The notes beneath the pieces were generated by a model. The model did not search any database. It was not told the DNA's origin and was given only the letters and a program-made list of their open reading frames with translations. From NCBI RefSeq assembly GCF_003352065.1, contig NZ_CP025803.1, positions 1,901,574 to 1,965,573 of the forward strand: 64,000 nucleotides of DNA. The letters are read 5' to 3'. A program made the translations under genes and the position numbers. The stretch comes from Sulfitobacter sp. SK011. Its GTDB lineage: Bacteria > Pseudomonadota > Alphaproteobacteria > Rhodobacterales > Rhodobacteraceae. Of the stretch, positions 43,510-52,866 are shown piece by piece; position 1 is the first letter of the stretch, and each line of letters begins with the position of its first letter.

Positions 43510-44442
43510 ATGAGCGTCGCATTCGTATTTCCTGGGCAAGGGGCCCAAACCATCGGCATGGGGAAAGAACTGGCTGATGCCTATCCTGCCGCCAAGGCGG
43601 TGTTTGATGAGGTTGATGAAGCTTTGGGGCAAAACCTGTCTTCCCTGATTTGGGAAGGCGATATTGACACGCTGACGCTCACGGAAAATGCACAGCCGGC
43701 GTTGATGGCCACGTCGATGGCGGTCATCCGGGCACTTGAGGCCGAAGGGATCGGTATAGACCGGGTCTCTTACGTGGCGGGACACAGTCTGGGTGAATAC
43801 TCAGCGCTGTGTGCGGCAGGGTCGGTTTCAGTGTCAGACACGGCGCGGTTGTTGCGCATTCGGGGCAAAGCCATGCAGGCAGCAGTGCCTGTGGGTGAAG
43901 GCGCGATGGCGGCCATTTTGGGCCTAAGCTTTGAGCAGGCGGCCAAGATTGCGCAGAACGCGGCGATGGGCGAAATTTGCCAGGTCGCCAATGAAAACGA
44001 CCCGGCACAGAATGTGGTGTCCGGCAACAAGGCCGCCGTGGAACGCGCCGTTGAACTGGCCAAAGAGGCAGGGGCAAAACGCGCGCTGATGCTGCCCGTG
44101 TCCGCCCCATTTCACTGCACATTGATGATGCCTGCGGCGGCTGAAATGGCGCGGGCGCTGGACACTGTTGATTTTAAGGACCCCAAGGTGCCACTGGTGT
44201 CCAATGTCTTGGCGGCGGGCGTTTCGGCGTCCCATTTGATCCGGTCCTTGCTGGTTGATCAGGTGACGGGCCGGGTGCGGTGGCGCACGTCGGTGGAATG
44301 GATGGTCGAGCAAGGCGTGACTGAATTCTGGGAAATCGGCGCAGGCAAGGCACTGTCTGGGATGATCCGCCGGATCAGCAAAGACAGCGTCAGCCGCACC
44401 ATCGGGACCCCGGCAGAGGTTGTAGCGGCCAAGGACGCATAA
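43510..44442 (+). CDS. fabD: Malonyl-CoA:ACP transacylase
   Basis: 310 residues. FVFPGQGAQTIGMGKEL at the N-terminus, catalytic Ser in GHSLGEYSALCAAG, and His in VSAPFHCTLM. It loads malonyl groups on ACP. The following lipoprotein gene overlaps it by 1 nt (TAATG), and fabG lies 18 bp after that gene, so the three are one operon. Confidence 0.96.
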   Translation: MSVAFVFPGQGAQTIGMGKELADAYPAAKAVFDEVDEALGQNLSSLIWEGDIDTLTLTENAQPALMATSMAVIRALEAEGIGIDRVSYVAGHSLGEYSALCAAGSVSVSDTARLLRIRGKAMQAAVPVGEGAMAAILGLSFEQAAKIAQNAAMGEICQVANENDPAQNVVSGNKAAVERAVELAKEAGAKRALMLPVSAPFHCTLMMPAAAEMARALDTVDFKDPKVPLVSNVLAAGVSASHLIRSLLVDQVTGRVRWRTSVEWMVEQGVTEFWEIGAGKALSGMIRRISKDSVSRTIGTPAEVVAAKDA

Positions 44443-45014
44443 TGCGCCTGTCTGCTTTGGTCTTGGTGCTGTGGCTCAGTGCCTGCGGGGTCATTGAAAA
44501 CGCCTCTGACGGGACGCAGATGGTCGTTGAGGCCGATCAGCTGGTGCTTTCCGGCACCATCACCAGCCGCACCCCGCAGAACTTTGAGCGCATACTGGCG
44601 TTGAACCCGCAGATCAGGACGCTGGTCCAGACGAGGGTCGATGGGTCGATTGACGGTGAAGCGACCATCGCCATGGGATACCGTGTGCGTGACTTGGGGC
44701 TCTCGACGCATTTGCGGTCCGATAGTGTCGTCGATTCGGGGGGTGTTGATCTGTTTCTTGCCGGACGCAGGCGCACCATGGAACGTGGGGCCAGCATCGG
44801 CGTGCACAGTTGGCGCAATGGCTACCGCGAAGGCAGCAGCTATCCGCCAAGTTCGCCAGAGCATGACCTGACACGGGACTATATCGCTGACATGCTGGGC
44901 AGTGACGCGTTTTACTGGTTTACCTTGCAGGCAGCTCCCTCAGACGGGATACATGAGATGACGGCGGCGGAAATCGCACGCTTTGGGCTGTTGACCGGCC
45001 CGGTGCTGAATTGA
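44442..45014 (+). CDS. ClpP/crotonase-like periplasmic lipoprotein (COG3904-like)
   Basis: 190 residues. A lipobox (VLWLSACGV, Cys15) is followed by a region resembling ClpP-fold periplasmic proteins: GSIDGEATIAMGYRVRDLGLSTHL, then VVDSGGVDLFLAGRRRTMERGASIGVHSW. The VDLFLAGRRR turn and the HSW histidine recall the active-site positions of serine ClpP relatives, but a clear nucleophile Ser is not certain. Function unknown. It is translationally coupled to fabD and lies in front of fabG. Confidence 0.68.
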   Translation: MRLSALVLVLWLSACGVIENASDGTQMVVEADQLVLSGTITSRTPQNFERILALNPQIRTLVQTRVDGSIDGEATIAMGYRVRDLGLSTHLRSDSVVDSGGVDLFLAGRRRTMERGASIGVHSWRNGYREGSSYPPSSPEHDLTRDYIADMLGSDAFYWFTLQAAPSDGIHEMTAAEIARFGLLTGPVLN

Positions 45015-45032
45015 TGAAACAAAGGAAATACT

Positions 45033-45770
45033 ATGTTTGACCTGAGCGGAAAAAATGCCCTGATTACAGGGGCTTCTGGTGGCATTGGTGCGGACATCGC
45101 GCGCATGCTGCACGCCCAAGGGGCCACGGTTGGGTTGTCGGGAACCCGGGTTGAGCCGCTGGAAGCGCTGAAGGCCGAACTGGGCGACCGCGCGCATGTG
45201 CTGCCGTGTAACCTGAGTGATATGGACGCCGTCGAGGCGCTGCCCAAGCAGGCGGCTGAGGCGATGGGGTCGGTTGATATTCTGGTCAACAACGCCGGAA
45301 TTACCCGCGACAACCTGTTCATGCGAATGTCGGATGAGGAATGGAATGCGGTCATGAACGTCAATCTGACCGCGACATTCAAACTGTGTAAGGGTGTGAT
45401 GCGTGGGATGATGAAGGCGCGCTGGGGTCGGATTGTGAATATCTCAAGCGTTGTCGGGGCCACGGGCAATCCCGGTCAGGCCAATTATGCGGCCTCAAAG
45501 GCGGGGATGATCGGTATGTCAAAATCGCTCGCCTATGAGGTTGCAAGCCGTGGCATCACGGTAAATGCGGTTGCCCCAGGATTTATCACAACCGCAATGA
45601 CGGACAAGCTGACCGACGACCAAAAGGCTGGTATCATGGGACAAATTCCCGCTGGCCGTATGGGCGAACCGGGCGAGATTGCCGCAGCTGTGGTGTATCT
45701 TGCGAGTGCTGAGGCAGGGTATGTCACAGGCACCACCTTGCATGTGAATGGCGGTATGGCCATGTTGTAA
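45033..45770 (+). CDS. fabG: 3-oxoacyl-ACP reductase
   Basis: 245 residues, short-chain dehydrogenase. TGASGGIGADIA cofactor motif, NNAGITRDNLFMRM, catalytic Ser in NISSVVG and YAASKAG, and GFITTAMTDKLTDDQKAGIMGQIPAGRMGEPGEIA of bacterial FabG. It reduces beta-ketoacyl-ACP with NADPH. AAAGGAA precedes the ATG. Confidence 0.96.
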   Translation: MFDLSGKNALITGASGGIGADIARMLHAQGATVGLSGTRVEPLEALKAELGDRAHVLPCNLSDMDAVEALPKQAAEAMGSVDILVNNAGITRDNLFMRMSDEEWNAVMNVNLTATFKLCKGVMRGMMKARWGRIVNISSVVGATGNPGQANYAASKAGMIGMSKSLAYEVASRGITVNAVAPGFITTAMTDKLTDDQKAGIMGQIPAGRMGEPGEIAAAVVYLASAEAGYVTGTTLHVNGGMAML

Positions 45771-45858
45771 GCGGCGCTGGAATAGCGTTTGCCAGATGTG
45801 TGTCTTATGCTAAAGGGGGCGCAGATTCGACTATTTGGGTGCTTGATTGCCCCTTACA

Positions 45859-45874
45859 CCTTGTGCAAACAAGG
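45859..45874. repeat. Inverted repeat in the acpP upstream region
   Basis: CCTTGT-GCAA-ACAAGG, a perfect 6-bp arm repeat about 98 bp upstream of acpP and 89 bp after fabG. It could be a regulator site or part of a fabG terminator; no U-tract is present. Confidence 0.35.
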
Positions 45875-45971
45875 GACAGAGCCGCCTCAAAGACGGGGCA
45901 TCCTCCAACCGCCACAATAAGGCGCGCGGAAAGCAATAGGGGTTTCGGCCCGAAAAGATGAGGATTTACTT

Positions 45972-46202
45972 ATGAGCGACGTCGCAGACCGCGTGAAAAA
46001 GATCGTTGTGGAACACTTGAGTGTGGAAGAAGACAAGGTTGTTGAGAATGCGTCATTCATTGACGATCTTGGCGCTGACAGCTTGGACACAGTCGAGTTG
46101 GTGATGGCGTTTGAAGAAGAATTCGGCATCGAAATTCCCGATGACGCAGCCGAGAACATCCAGACATTCGGCGATGCGGTGAAGTTCATCAGCAACGCAT
46201 AA
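45972..46202 (+). CDS. acpP: Acyl carrier protein
   Basis: 76 residues. Phosphopantetheine attachment Ser in [20 protein letters not shown], and the usual acidic helices. It has its own 201-bp upstream region and is followed by two hairpins (46213 and 46242), so it is probably transcribed separately and strongly. Confidence 0.97.
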   Translation: MSDVADRVKKIVVEHLSVEEDKVVENASFIDDLGADSLDTVELVMAFEEEFGIEIPDDAAENIQTFGDAVKFISNA

Positions 46203-46212
46203 AGCGTTCGGC

Positions 46213-46279
46213 CTGCCGTGATCGGCAGAAAAATTCTTAAGCGGCGTTGATCCCCTGCGGATTGACGCCGTTTTTGTTT
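46213..46279 (+). terminator. Double hairpin downstream of acpP
   Basis: First CTGCCG-TGAT-CGGCAG followed by AAAAA, then CGGCGT...ACGCCG (46242-46270) with an inner GATCC/GGATT stem, followed by TTTTTGTTT. The second is a good terminator for acpP. Confidence 0.8.
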
Positions 46280-46410
46280 AATTAGACATCTCAAGGGGTT
46301 GTGCCGGCGGCGCTGGCAGCGCAATGATCACGCAAAGCAGCTTATCACGTGTGAAGGTAATTCACCCCCCCATGACTACATTCAATGTCTAAAATCCATG
46401 TCTGATCCCA

Positions 46411-46944
46411 ATGACGCGTAATGTTCCAACCATCAACACCGCCCGTGTCACTTTGCGTGCCATGCGGGCCGAGGATTTCAACCGTTTTGCCGAAATTTGG
46501 GCAACGCCTGAGGTAGTGACGCACATCAGCGGCAAACCCTGGCCAAAATCACGGTCATGGGACGCGTTTTTGCGCAATGCCGGGCACTGGCAAATCACCG
46601 GGTTTGGGCAATGGGCCGTCCAGGTGCATGGCGAGCCTGAAATGGCCGGGCAAGCCGGTTTCTTTTTTGGCTCGCGGGGCTTGGGTGAGGATTTCGACCC
46701 CTTTCCAGAAGCCGGGTGGGTGTTGGAACCGGGGGCGCATGGAAAAGGGTTGGGTCTGGATGCGGCGCGCGCGGCACATGACTGGTTCGACAGGGTTATT
46801 GCGGTGCGCACGGTTTGTATGATCACGCCCGAAAACCACGGATCGCTCAAAATTGCATCGGCACTTGGTTATCTGCCGTTACGCGAGGCAGAGATCGATG
46901 GGGAAGTCGTGCAACTGATGACACGCAAGGGGCCGCCGGTCTGA
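46411..46944 (+). CDS. GNAT-family acetyltransferase (RimJ/RimL-like)
   Basis: 177 residues. N-terminal TARVTLRAMRAEDFNRFAEIW, acetyl-CoA site in GWVLEPGAHGKGLGLDAARAAHDWF (variant of Q/RxxGxG/A), and NHGSLKIASALGY at the end. Substrate unknown; such proteins acetylate protein N-termini or small amines. It sits between acpP and fabF on the same strand. Confidence 0.88.
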   Translation: MTRNVPTINTARVTLRAMRAEDFNRFAEIWATPEVVTHISGKPWPKSRSWDAFLRNAGHWQITGFGQWAVQVHGEPEMAGQAGFFFGSRGLGEDFDPFPEAGWVLEPGAHGKGLGLDAARAAHDWFDRVIAVRTVCMITPENHGSLKIASALGYLPLREAEIDGEVVQLMTRKGPPV

Positions 46945-47059
46945 CCTTCATTATGTCGTGATGATGTCGTGGGCCAAGCGCGGCCCATGCGCACTTGAAC
47001 AGACCGCCCCCCGCAAGGTATAGCGGTTCAACGCAAAAAGAACACCAAGGGGCTTGGAT

Positions 47060-48319
47060 ATGCGCAGAGTAGTTGTGACGGGTTTGGGGTTGGTCACGCC
47101 ATTGGCCGATGGGGTCGAGGCAAGCTGGAGCCGGATCCTTGAGGGGCAATCAGGTGCGGGACCCATCACCGGCTTTGATGCCAGCAATCTGGTCACGCAG
47201 TACGCCTGCGAAGTGCCCTTGGGTGATGGTAGCGACGGAACGTTCAACGCGGACACCTATATGGAGCCTAAAGAACAGCGCAAGGTTGATACATTCATCA
47301 TGTTTGGCATGGCCGCTGCACAGCAGGCGGTTGAGGATTCTGGTTGGTTGCCAACAGAACGCGACGATCAGGAGCGCACTGGCGTATTGATCGGTTCGGG
47401 CATCGGTGGTTTGAATTCAATCGCAAACACTGCCGTGATGATGGCTGAAAAGGGTCCGCGCCGGGTCAGCCCGTTTTTTGTGCCGGGTGCGTTGATCAAC
47501 CTGATCTCGGGTCAGGTCAGCATACGCTATGGGTTCCGGGGGCCGAACCATTCGGTCGTGACGGCCTGTTCCACCGGTGCGCATGCCATCGGTGATGCGT
47601 CGCGTCTTATCCAGCACGGCGATGCGGATGTGATGATTGCGGGCGGTGCAGAAGCGGCCATTTGCGAAATCGGCATTGCCGGTTTTAATGCCTGTAAGGC
47701 GCTCAGCACCAAGCGTGGCGATGACCCCCAGAAGGCCAGCCGCCCCTATGACGCGGACCGTGACGGGTTTGTGATGGGCGAGGGCGCAGGCATTGTTGTG
47801 CTTGAAGAATACGAACACGCCAAAGCGCGCGGTGCCAAGATTTATGCCGAAGTTCTGGGTTACGGCCTGTCGGGTGACGCCTATCATATCACGGCACCTG
47901 CCGCAGATGGCGATGGCGCGGAGCGGTCGATGCGTGCCGCCCTGCGCGGGGCGGGCCTTGAACCAAAGGACATCGACTATATCAACGCGCACGGCACATC
48001 TACGATGGCCGATACAATCGAGTTGGGTGCTGTTGAGCGGATGATGGGCGATGCGGCCGGGCAGGTGACAATGTCATCAACCAAGTCGGCGACGGGCCAT
48101 CTGTTGGGGGCTGCGGGCGCGATTGAGGCAATATTCTCGATCCTTGCGATCCGGGATCAGGTGGCACCGCCGACGATCAACCTCGACAACCCTGCGGTGG
48201 AGACCAAGATTGATCTGGCTCCCAACCAAAAGGTCGAACGCAAGATCAATGTGGCGCTGTCAAATTCGTTTGGCTTTGGCGGAACCAATGCAAGCGTGCT
48301 GTTTGGGAAAGTTTCCTAA
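47060..48319 (+). CDS. fabF: 3-oxoacyl-ACP synthase II
   Basis: About 419 residues. Catalytic Cys in VVTACSTGAHAIG, His in NAHGTSTMADT and SATGHLLGAAGA, and C-terminal NSFGFGGTNASVLF. Condensing enzyme for chain elongation. AAGGGG precedes the ATG at 47060. It overlaps mltG by 1 nt (TAATG). Confidence 0.96.
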   Translation: MRRVVVTGLGLVTPLADGVEASWSRILEGQSGAGPITGFDASNLVTQYACEVPLGDGSDGTFNADTYMEPKEQRKVDTFIMFGMAAAQQAVEDSGWLPTERDDQERTGVLIGSGIGGLNSIANTAVMMAEKGPRRVSPFFVPGALINLISGQVSIRYGFRGPNHSVVTACSTGAHAIGDASRLIQHGDADVMIAGGAEAAICEIGIAGFNACKALSTKRGDDPQKASRPYDADRDGFVMGEGAGIVVLEEYEHAKARGAKIYAEVLGYGLSGDAYHITAPAADGDGAERSMRAALRGAGLEPKDIDYINAHGTSTMADTIELGAVERMMGDAAGQVTMSSTKSATGHLLGAAGAIEAIFSILAIRDQVAPPTINLDNPAVETKIDLAPNQKVERKINVALSNSFGFGGTNASVLFGKVS

Positions 48320-49503
48320 TGTGGCGTCATATCGCGTCAAATGCGGTGACCTTCCTGATGGTTGGGCTGTTCTTGTTGGGTGGCGTGATCTTGTGGGGCA
48401 AAGGCCAGTACACGGCTGAAGGACCCTTGCAGGAGGCCATCTGTTTGCAGGTTGAGCGCGGGTCAACCATGCGCAAGGTCAGCCGCAATCTGGAAGAACA
48501 AGGGGCGGTAACGTCCTCTTCGATCTTTCGGATTGGCGCGGATTATGAGGAAAAGACCGGTGATTTGAAGGCTGGTAGTTTTCTTGTGCAGCCCGGTACG
48601 TCCATGGCTGAGATTGTCGATGTTGTCACCAAGGGCGGGGCCAGCACCTGTGGTACGGAAGTCGTGTATCGCATCGGAATCAACCGGGTTTCGGTACAGG
48701 TGCGCGAATTGGACCCTGCGACAAACCGGTTTGTGGAGCGGGCGGAATTCACGCCCGGCGCGGATGATGTGCCAGACATCTACACGGAAAAGACCGCGAA
48801 AGCCGACACGCGGTTTCGGATTGCGTTGGCAGAGGGCGTAACCAGTTGGCAGGTGACCGAAGCACTCAAAGGCATGGAGGTGCTGGAAGGCACCGTGGAG
48901 GCGGTCCCGCCAGAGGGGGCTTTGGCACCAGACAGCTACGAGGTGCGACCGGGCGACGATCGCAACATGATCCTCGCTGAGATGCAGGCGGCACAGGAGA
49001 TATTGGTCGCTGCCGCCTGGGAATCGCGCGCACCTGATTTGCCGATCAGCAGCCCGGAAGATCTGTTGGTATTGGCATCGATTGTTGAAAAGGAAACCGG
49101 GGTGCCGGAGGAGCGCGGACAGGTGGCCGCGGTGTTTGTGAACCGCCTGAACCAGAACATGCGCCTGCAAACGGACCCGACGGTGATCTATGGGATCACC
49201 AAGGGTGAAGGCATTCTGGGGCGCGGGTTGCGTCAATCGGAACTGCGCAAGGAAACCCCGTGGAATACTTACGTGATTGACGGTTTGCCACCCACACCGA
49301 TTGCCAATCCGGGGCGCGCCAGCCTGATGGCGGCCGCACAGCCGGATGACAGCGAGTTTGTGTTTTTCGTTGCTGATGGCACTGGCGGACATGCCTTTGC
49401 CGTTACATTGGAAGAGCACAACCAGAATGTTGCGCGTTGGCGGCAGATTGAGGCGGAACGCGGTGCGGAAGCGGCGGGAAATGCTTCGACGGGTGGCAAC
49501 TGA
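48319..49503 (+). CDS. mltG: Endolytic murein transglycosylase MltG (YceG)
   Basis: 394 residues. One N-terminal membrane helix (FLMVGLFLLGGVILWG), then a LysM-like region and a C-terminal YceG domain with the catalytic Glu in LASIVEKETGVPEERGQVAAVFVNRL and TDPTVIYGI. It cuts nascent glycan strands. It is coupled to fabF, a common gene order. The open stretch to the GTA remnant (49504-49742) holds a hairpin and possible promoter. Confidence 0.94.
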   Translation: MWRHIASNAVTFLMVGLFLLGGVILWGKGQYTAEGPLQEAICLQVERGSTMRKVSRNLEEQGAVTSSSIFRIGADYEEKTGDLKAGSFLVQPGTSMAEIVDVVTKGGASTCGTEVVYRIGINRVSVQVRELDPATNRFVERAEFTPGADDVPDIYTEKTAKADTRFRIALAEGVTSWQVTEALKGMEVLEGTVEAVPPEGALAPDSYEVRPGDDRNMILAEMQAAQEILVAAAWESRAPDLPISSPEDLLVLASIVEKETGVPEERGQVAAVFVNRLNQNMRLQTDPTVIYGITKGEGILGRGLRQSELRKETPWNTYVIDGLPPTPIANPGRASLMAAAQPDDSEFVFFVADGTGGHAFAVTLEEHNQNVARWRQIEAERGAEAAGNASTGGN

Positions 49504-49606
49504 TAGCGCCCGCCGGGTGGGAAAATACCAATCCTGCAAGCGATATAGGTTAAGGGATTATTGAACCATCGTAATGGCTTGGAAGGTTTTGTTAACCTCA
49601 TTTCTC

Positions 49607-49635
49607 TTGACATTGCGCACGCTCTGATGTAGACC
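49607..49635 (+). promoter_or_regulatory. Weak promoter candidate upstream of GTA remnant
   Basis: TTGACA at 49607-49612, 17-bp spacer, then TAGACC (3 of 6 matches to TATAAT). A TTAA-N7-TTGA element at 49550-49564, close to the CtrA motif TTAA-N7-TTAA, lies 43 bp upstream. In Rhodobacter capsulatus the GTA depends on CtrA, but this site is imperfect. Confidence 0.3.
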
Positions 49636-49662
49636 TTGTGGCATGCTAGAGGACGTGGGCAA

Positions 49663-49697
49663 ACGGCCCCGGGGTAATTCCCGGTGGTCGTTTTTTT
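49663..49697 (+). terminator. Terminator-like hairpin in the GTA leader
   Basis: ACGGCCC-CGGG and CCCGGTGGTCGT form an imperfect stem, followed by TTTTTTT. It lies between mltG and GTA gene g1 and downstream of the weak promoter above, so it could be an mltG terminator or an attenuator. Confidence 0.65.
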
Positions 49698-49742
49698 GTG
49701 TCTGCTCGGTTGGGGAAAGCCAAACGAGAGGTATGAGCAAGA

Positions 49743-50087
49743 ATGACAATGATTACCCCGGAGCAAGAGATTGCCGAAAGTGAAGAACTGCTTTCTTCGC
49801 TTAAGGATGCGATCGGCGACCTGCGTCGTGAAGTAGAAAGCCTGAAAAAACAGGCAAGATCCGGGGAGGAAATCAATGAAACTGCGGCGACCAAGGTGAT
49901 TGGCAAAGTCACCAGTATTGTTGGGAACTGCGCAAAGGTGGAGACCTATCTGAATGAGTGTCGAAACAGACAAGCGGGCATTGCCCGAGGAGGGTATGCC
50001 CTTGATCTTGACAAGGCGCGGGTTGAGATCGGGTGCAAGTTGGATCGGCTCCGCCGATGTGGCGGTACAAGACCAGTTTCTGAATGA
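49743..50087 (+). CDS. GTA gene g1-like protein (small terminase, coiled coil)
   Basis: 114 residues. An N-terminal coiled-coil (AESEELLSSLKDAIGDLRREVESLKKQ), then NRQAGIARGGYALDLDKARVEIGCKLDRLR, which matches the conserved C-terminal part of g1 in Rhodobacter-type gene transfer agents. g1 products are small terminase subunits that contact DNA. It overlaps the following frame by 134 nt, as expected for the g1-g2 arrangement. It appears intact. Two start codons exist (49743 and 49749). Confidence 0.75.
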   Translation: MTMITPEQEIAESEELLSSLKDAIGDLRREVESLKKQARSGEEINETAATKVIGKVTSIVGNCAKVETYLNECRNRQAGIARGGYALDLDKARVEIGCKLDRLRRCGGTRPVSE

Positions 50088-51210
50088 TCTGGATGAGGGA
50101 GAGCTTTTGGCTCTCCCTTTTTTGTTCGAGTTCTGGGCGATGGATCATCAACTGCCACCAGCGGGGGATTGGCGGTCCTGGGTGATCATGGGCGGCCGTG
50201 GTGCGGGCAAAACACGCGCAGGCGCAGAATGGGTCCGGTCCGTGGTCGAAGGGGCCAAGCCGCTGGATGCAGGCAAGTGCCGCCGTGTGGCATTGGTCGG
50301 TGAGACCATTGAGCAGGTGCGCGAGGTGATGATTTTTGGCGACAGCGGGATATTGGCGTGTTCGCCAGCGGACCGAAGGCCAGATTGGGAGGCCACGCGC
50401 AAACGGCTTGTCTGGCCCAATGGTGCGGTGGCCACGGTGCACACAGCCCATGATCCCGAAGGGTTGCGCGGCCCGCAGTTTGACGCGGCTTGGGTGGATG
50501 AATATGGGTGTGCTGCCGTAGACAAGGGCGCGAATCAGCCCAACAAATTTCTGGACCTGAAAAGTTCAGAAAGCAGCCTGCCCAGGTATTCCACTGGTGC
50601 GCGTGACGATCTGATGCAGATGCAGTATTTGCGCGCGATGTCGGACTATTGGGCTGATCCGGCGCATAACCCACAATCGAGCGAATACGACGGTGTCATG
50701 GTGGACATGCGGCGCGCTTTTGTCTGGGCATGGGACGTGCGGCCGTATCCGTTCTTTCCCAACAACCGCGCCTTGTGGAGCGATGGTCAGAACTATGCGC
50801 GCGGACATTGGATCAATGGGCGCACGTCATCGCGGTCGCTTGCCTCTGTCGTGGGCGAAATTTGCCGCCGCGCTGGACTGAAAGACTATTCCACCAAGGG
50901 GCTTTATGGATATGTCCGGGGCTATGCCGTTGATCAGGTGACGGACGCACGCGCCGCATTGCAGCCTTTGATGATCCGGCACGGGTTTGACGCGATTGAA
51001 CGCAATGGTGTGCTCAATTTCCGGATGCGGGATGGGGTGGACGCGGTCACGCTTGACCCTCAGCAGCTAGCGGTCAGCCCTGAACTGGACGGAGTGATCG
51101 AACAGGTTCGAGATGCAGATGCTGAAATCACTGGCCGGGTCAGGTTGAAATTTGTTCAGGCGGACGGCAATTTTGCCCCCATTGCCGAAGAAGCTGTTTT
51201 GGCGGGATGA
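49954..51210 (+). pseudogene. GTA remnant: terminase large subunit N-terminus fused in frame to gp15 tail protein part
   Basis: 418 codons. Residues 1 to about 181 are a terminase large subunit ATPase: Walker A GGRGAGKT (80-87) and Walker B region DAAWVDE (177-183). Where TerL should continue into its nuclease domain, the frame switches to the glycosidase-like region of the GTA tail protein gp15 (EYGCAAVDKGANQPNKF, FVWAWDVRPYPFFPNN, ALWSDGQNYARGHW). The junction lies near 50491-50508, in a WVDEYG segment that both genes could share. The nuclease domain and genes g3-g14 (portal, capsid, tail) are missing. The frame ends at 51210 by a frameshift. A working packaging motor is not possible. Confidence 0.82.
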
Positions 51211-52471
51211 AGCCACCCATGCCGTATCCGCCTCTGAGTTGAACATGACGCTGACCCGGTCAGAAGGCAGGCAGGTGGCTGAGCGATGGCTTACTGAGGC
51301 ACGGGTGTCGCGGGAAAACATCAGGCTAGCCTTGCCGCTATCACAAATGGCGCTGGGCGCGGGCGATGTGATCAAGATGCCGGGGGACGGGGCCGAAGGG
51401 CCGGGGCTCTACCGGATTGACAGGGTGGAACAGGCAGATGTCCAGGTGATAGATGCCGTACGGATTGAGCCAGAAGTCTATGATCCGGCCCCGATCGATG
51501 ACGAATTGGTGCAATTGCGCCCCTTTGTGCCTCCTGTGCCAGTTCAGCCCTATTTCATGGATTTGCCGTTGTTGCGGGGGGATGAAGTGCCGCATGCACC
51601 CTACATCGCGGCCACAGCGCAACCATGGCCGGGGGCTGTTGCGGTGTATCAATCGGCAACGGACGCAAACTATCAGCTCAATTCGATTTTGCCTATACGC
51701 GCAACAATCGGCGTGACCCGCAATGCCATGGCTGCCAGCCCTTCAGGTCTCGTTGATCGCGGGGATGTTCTGGAGGTCAAGTTGACAAGCGGTACGTTGG
51801 AAAGCGTGAGCATGGACGCGCTGTTGAGTGGTGCCAATTTTGCGGTAATTGGTGATGGTAGTTCGGACAATTGGGAAGTTTTCCAGTTTAAGGATGCAGA
51901 ACTGGTCGCACCCAATACCTATTGGCTCAGGAACAGGTTGCGCGGGCAGGCGGGGACCGATGGATTGATGCCCGAAGTCTGGCCAACTGGATCAACATTT
52001 GTGTTGTTGAATGGGGTGCCTTTGCAAATCGAGCTAAGCCCCAACTTGCGCCGCGTGGCGCAACACTACCGGATCGGGCCGGCACGACGAGGCACCGATG
52101 ACCCATCATACCGGCATTTTGTGCGTGCATTTGCCGGTAACGGTCTGCGCCCGCTAAGCCCCTGCCATGTATCGGGCACGCTGGCCGCGAATAGAGACCG
52201 CACATTTGCCTGGATCCGGCGCACCCGTATAAATGGCGATTCCTGGGACATCCCAGACGTGCCATTGGGTGAGGAAAGCGAAAGCTATCAGGTGCGGGTG
52301 TTGCAGGGGGAAACGGTATTGCGCGAGGTCTTGGTCAACAGCCCGACATGGACCTATCCAAGTGCTGCACAGGTCGAAGATGGGCTTGGGTCTGGGGCTG
52401 TTTTGTCGGTCGCCCAGGTCTCAGCGACCTTTGGGGCGGGGCTGGACAGACGGGTCGACATAGGGGCCTGA
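51152..52471 (+). pseudogene. GTA remnant: C-terminal part of gp15 tail protein, frameshifted
   Basis: This frame continues gp15 after the frame used at 49954-51210. Real gp15 sequence starts near 51211 with DEATHAVSASELNMTLTRSEGRQ and runs to LDRRVDIGA. It includes YQLNSILPIRATIGVTRNAM and WLRNRLRGQAGTDG, typical of the gp15 carbohydrate-binding part. The first ~20 codons are out-of-frame sequence. One base inserted or deleted near 51200-51211 would restore a single frame. The stop overlaps the next gene start (TGATG). Confidence 0.8.
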
Positions 52472-52794
52472 TGCGCGAGGTGTTTCCGAGCGACCTGACG
52501 GCGGCGGCGCGGCACCTTTTGGCCGTGCCGCATGACTTGCGCGAAGACGTCTGTTCCCAACTGCTTCGAGAGGCGGATTGGGCAGATAAGTTCGCCAAGC
52601 GGATGGGAAAGCCGCATCCGCGCTGGGGTAATGGCACGTTGATGGCTGTGTCGCGTACGCGGCAAATGATGCCGGAAAAATCATTTTCAGACCCCGAATA
52701 TGCCATTTGTTTTGCCGTGATCCTCCAATGTCTTCAGCGGCATCGTGCCGGGAAGGCTTGTAAGTCTCGGTTACATGCCCACATGAAAAATTAG
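52471..52794 (+). CDS. Hypothetical protein downstream of GTA gp15
   Basis: 107 residues starting MREVFPSDLTAAARHLLAV, with HPRWGNGTLMAV in the middle and a basic tail (RAGKACKSRLHAHMKN). I recognise no named domain. Its position, coupled to the gp15 stop and followed by cysE, matches the small gene at the 3' end of GTA clusters in roseobacters. No visible damage, so it may still be expressed. Confidence 0.65.
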   Translation: MREVFPSDLTAAARHLLAVPHDLREDVCSQLLREADWADKFAKRMGKPHPRWGNGTLMAVSRTRQMMPEKSFSDPEYAICFAVILQCLQRHRAGKACKSRLHAHMKN

Positions 52795-52866
52795 GTGCAT
52801 CACGGGTTTGCGTTTGGTTAAGTGATGTTGCATGAGGTAATCTAAACCTAACGAAGGGACCACAAC

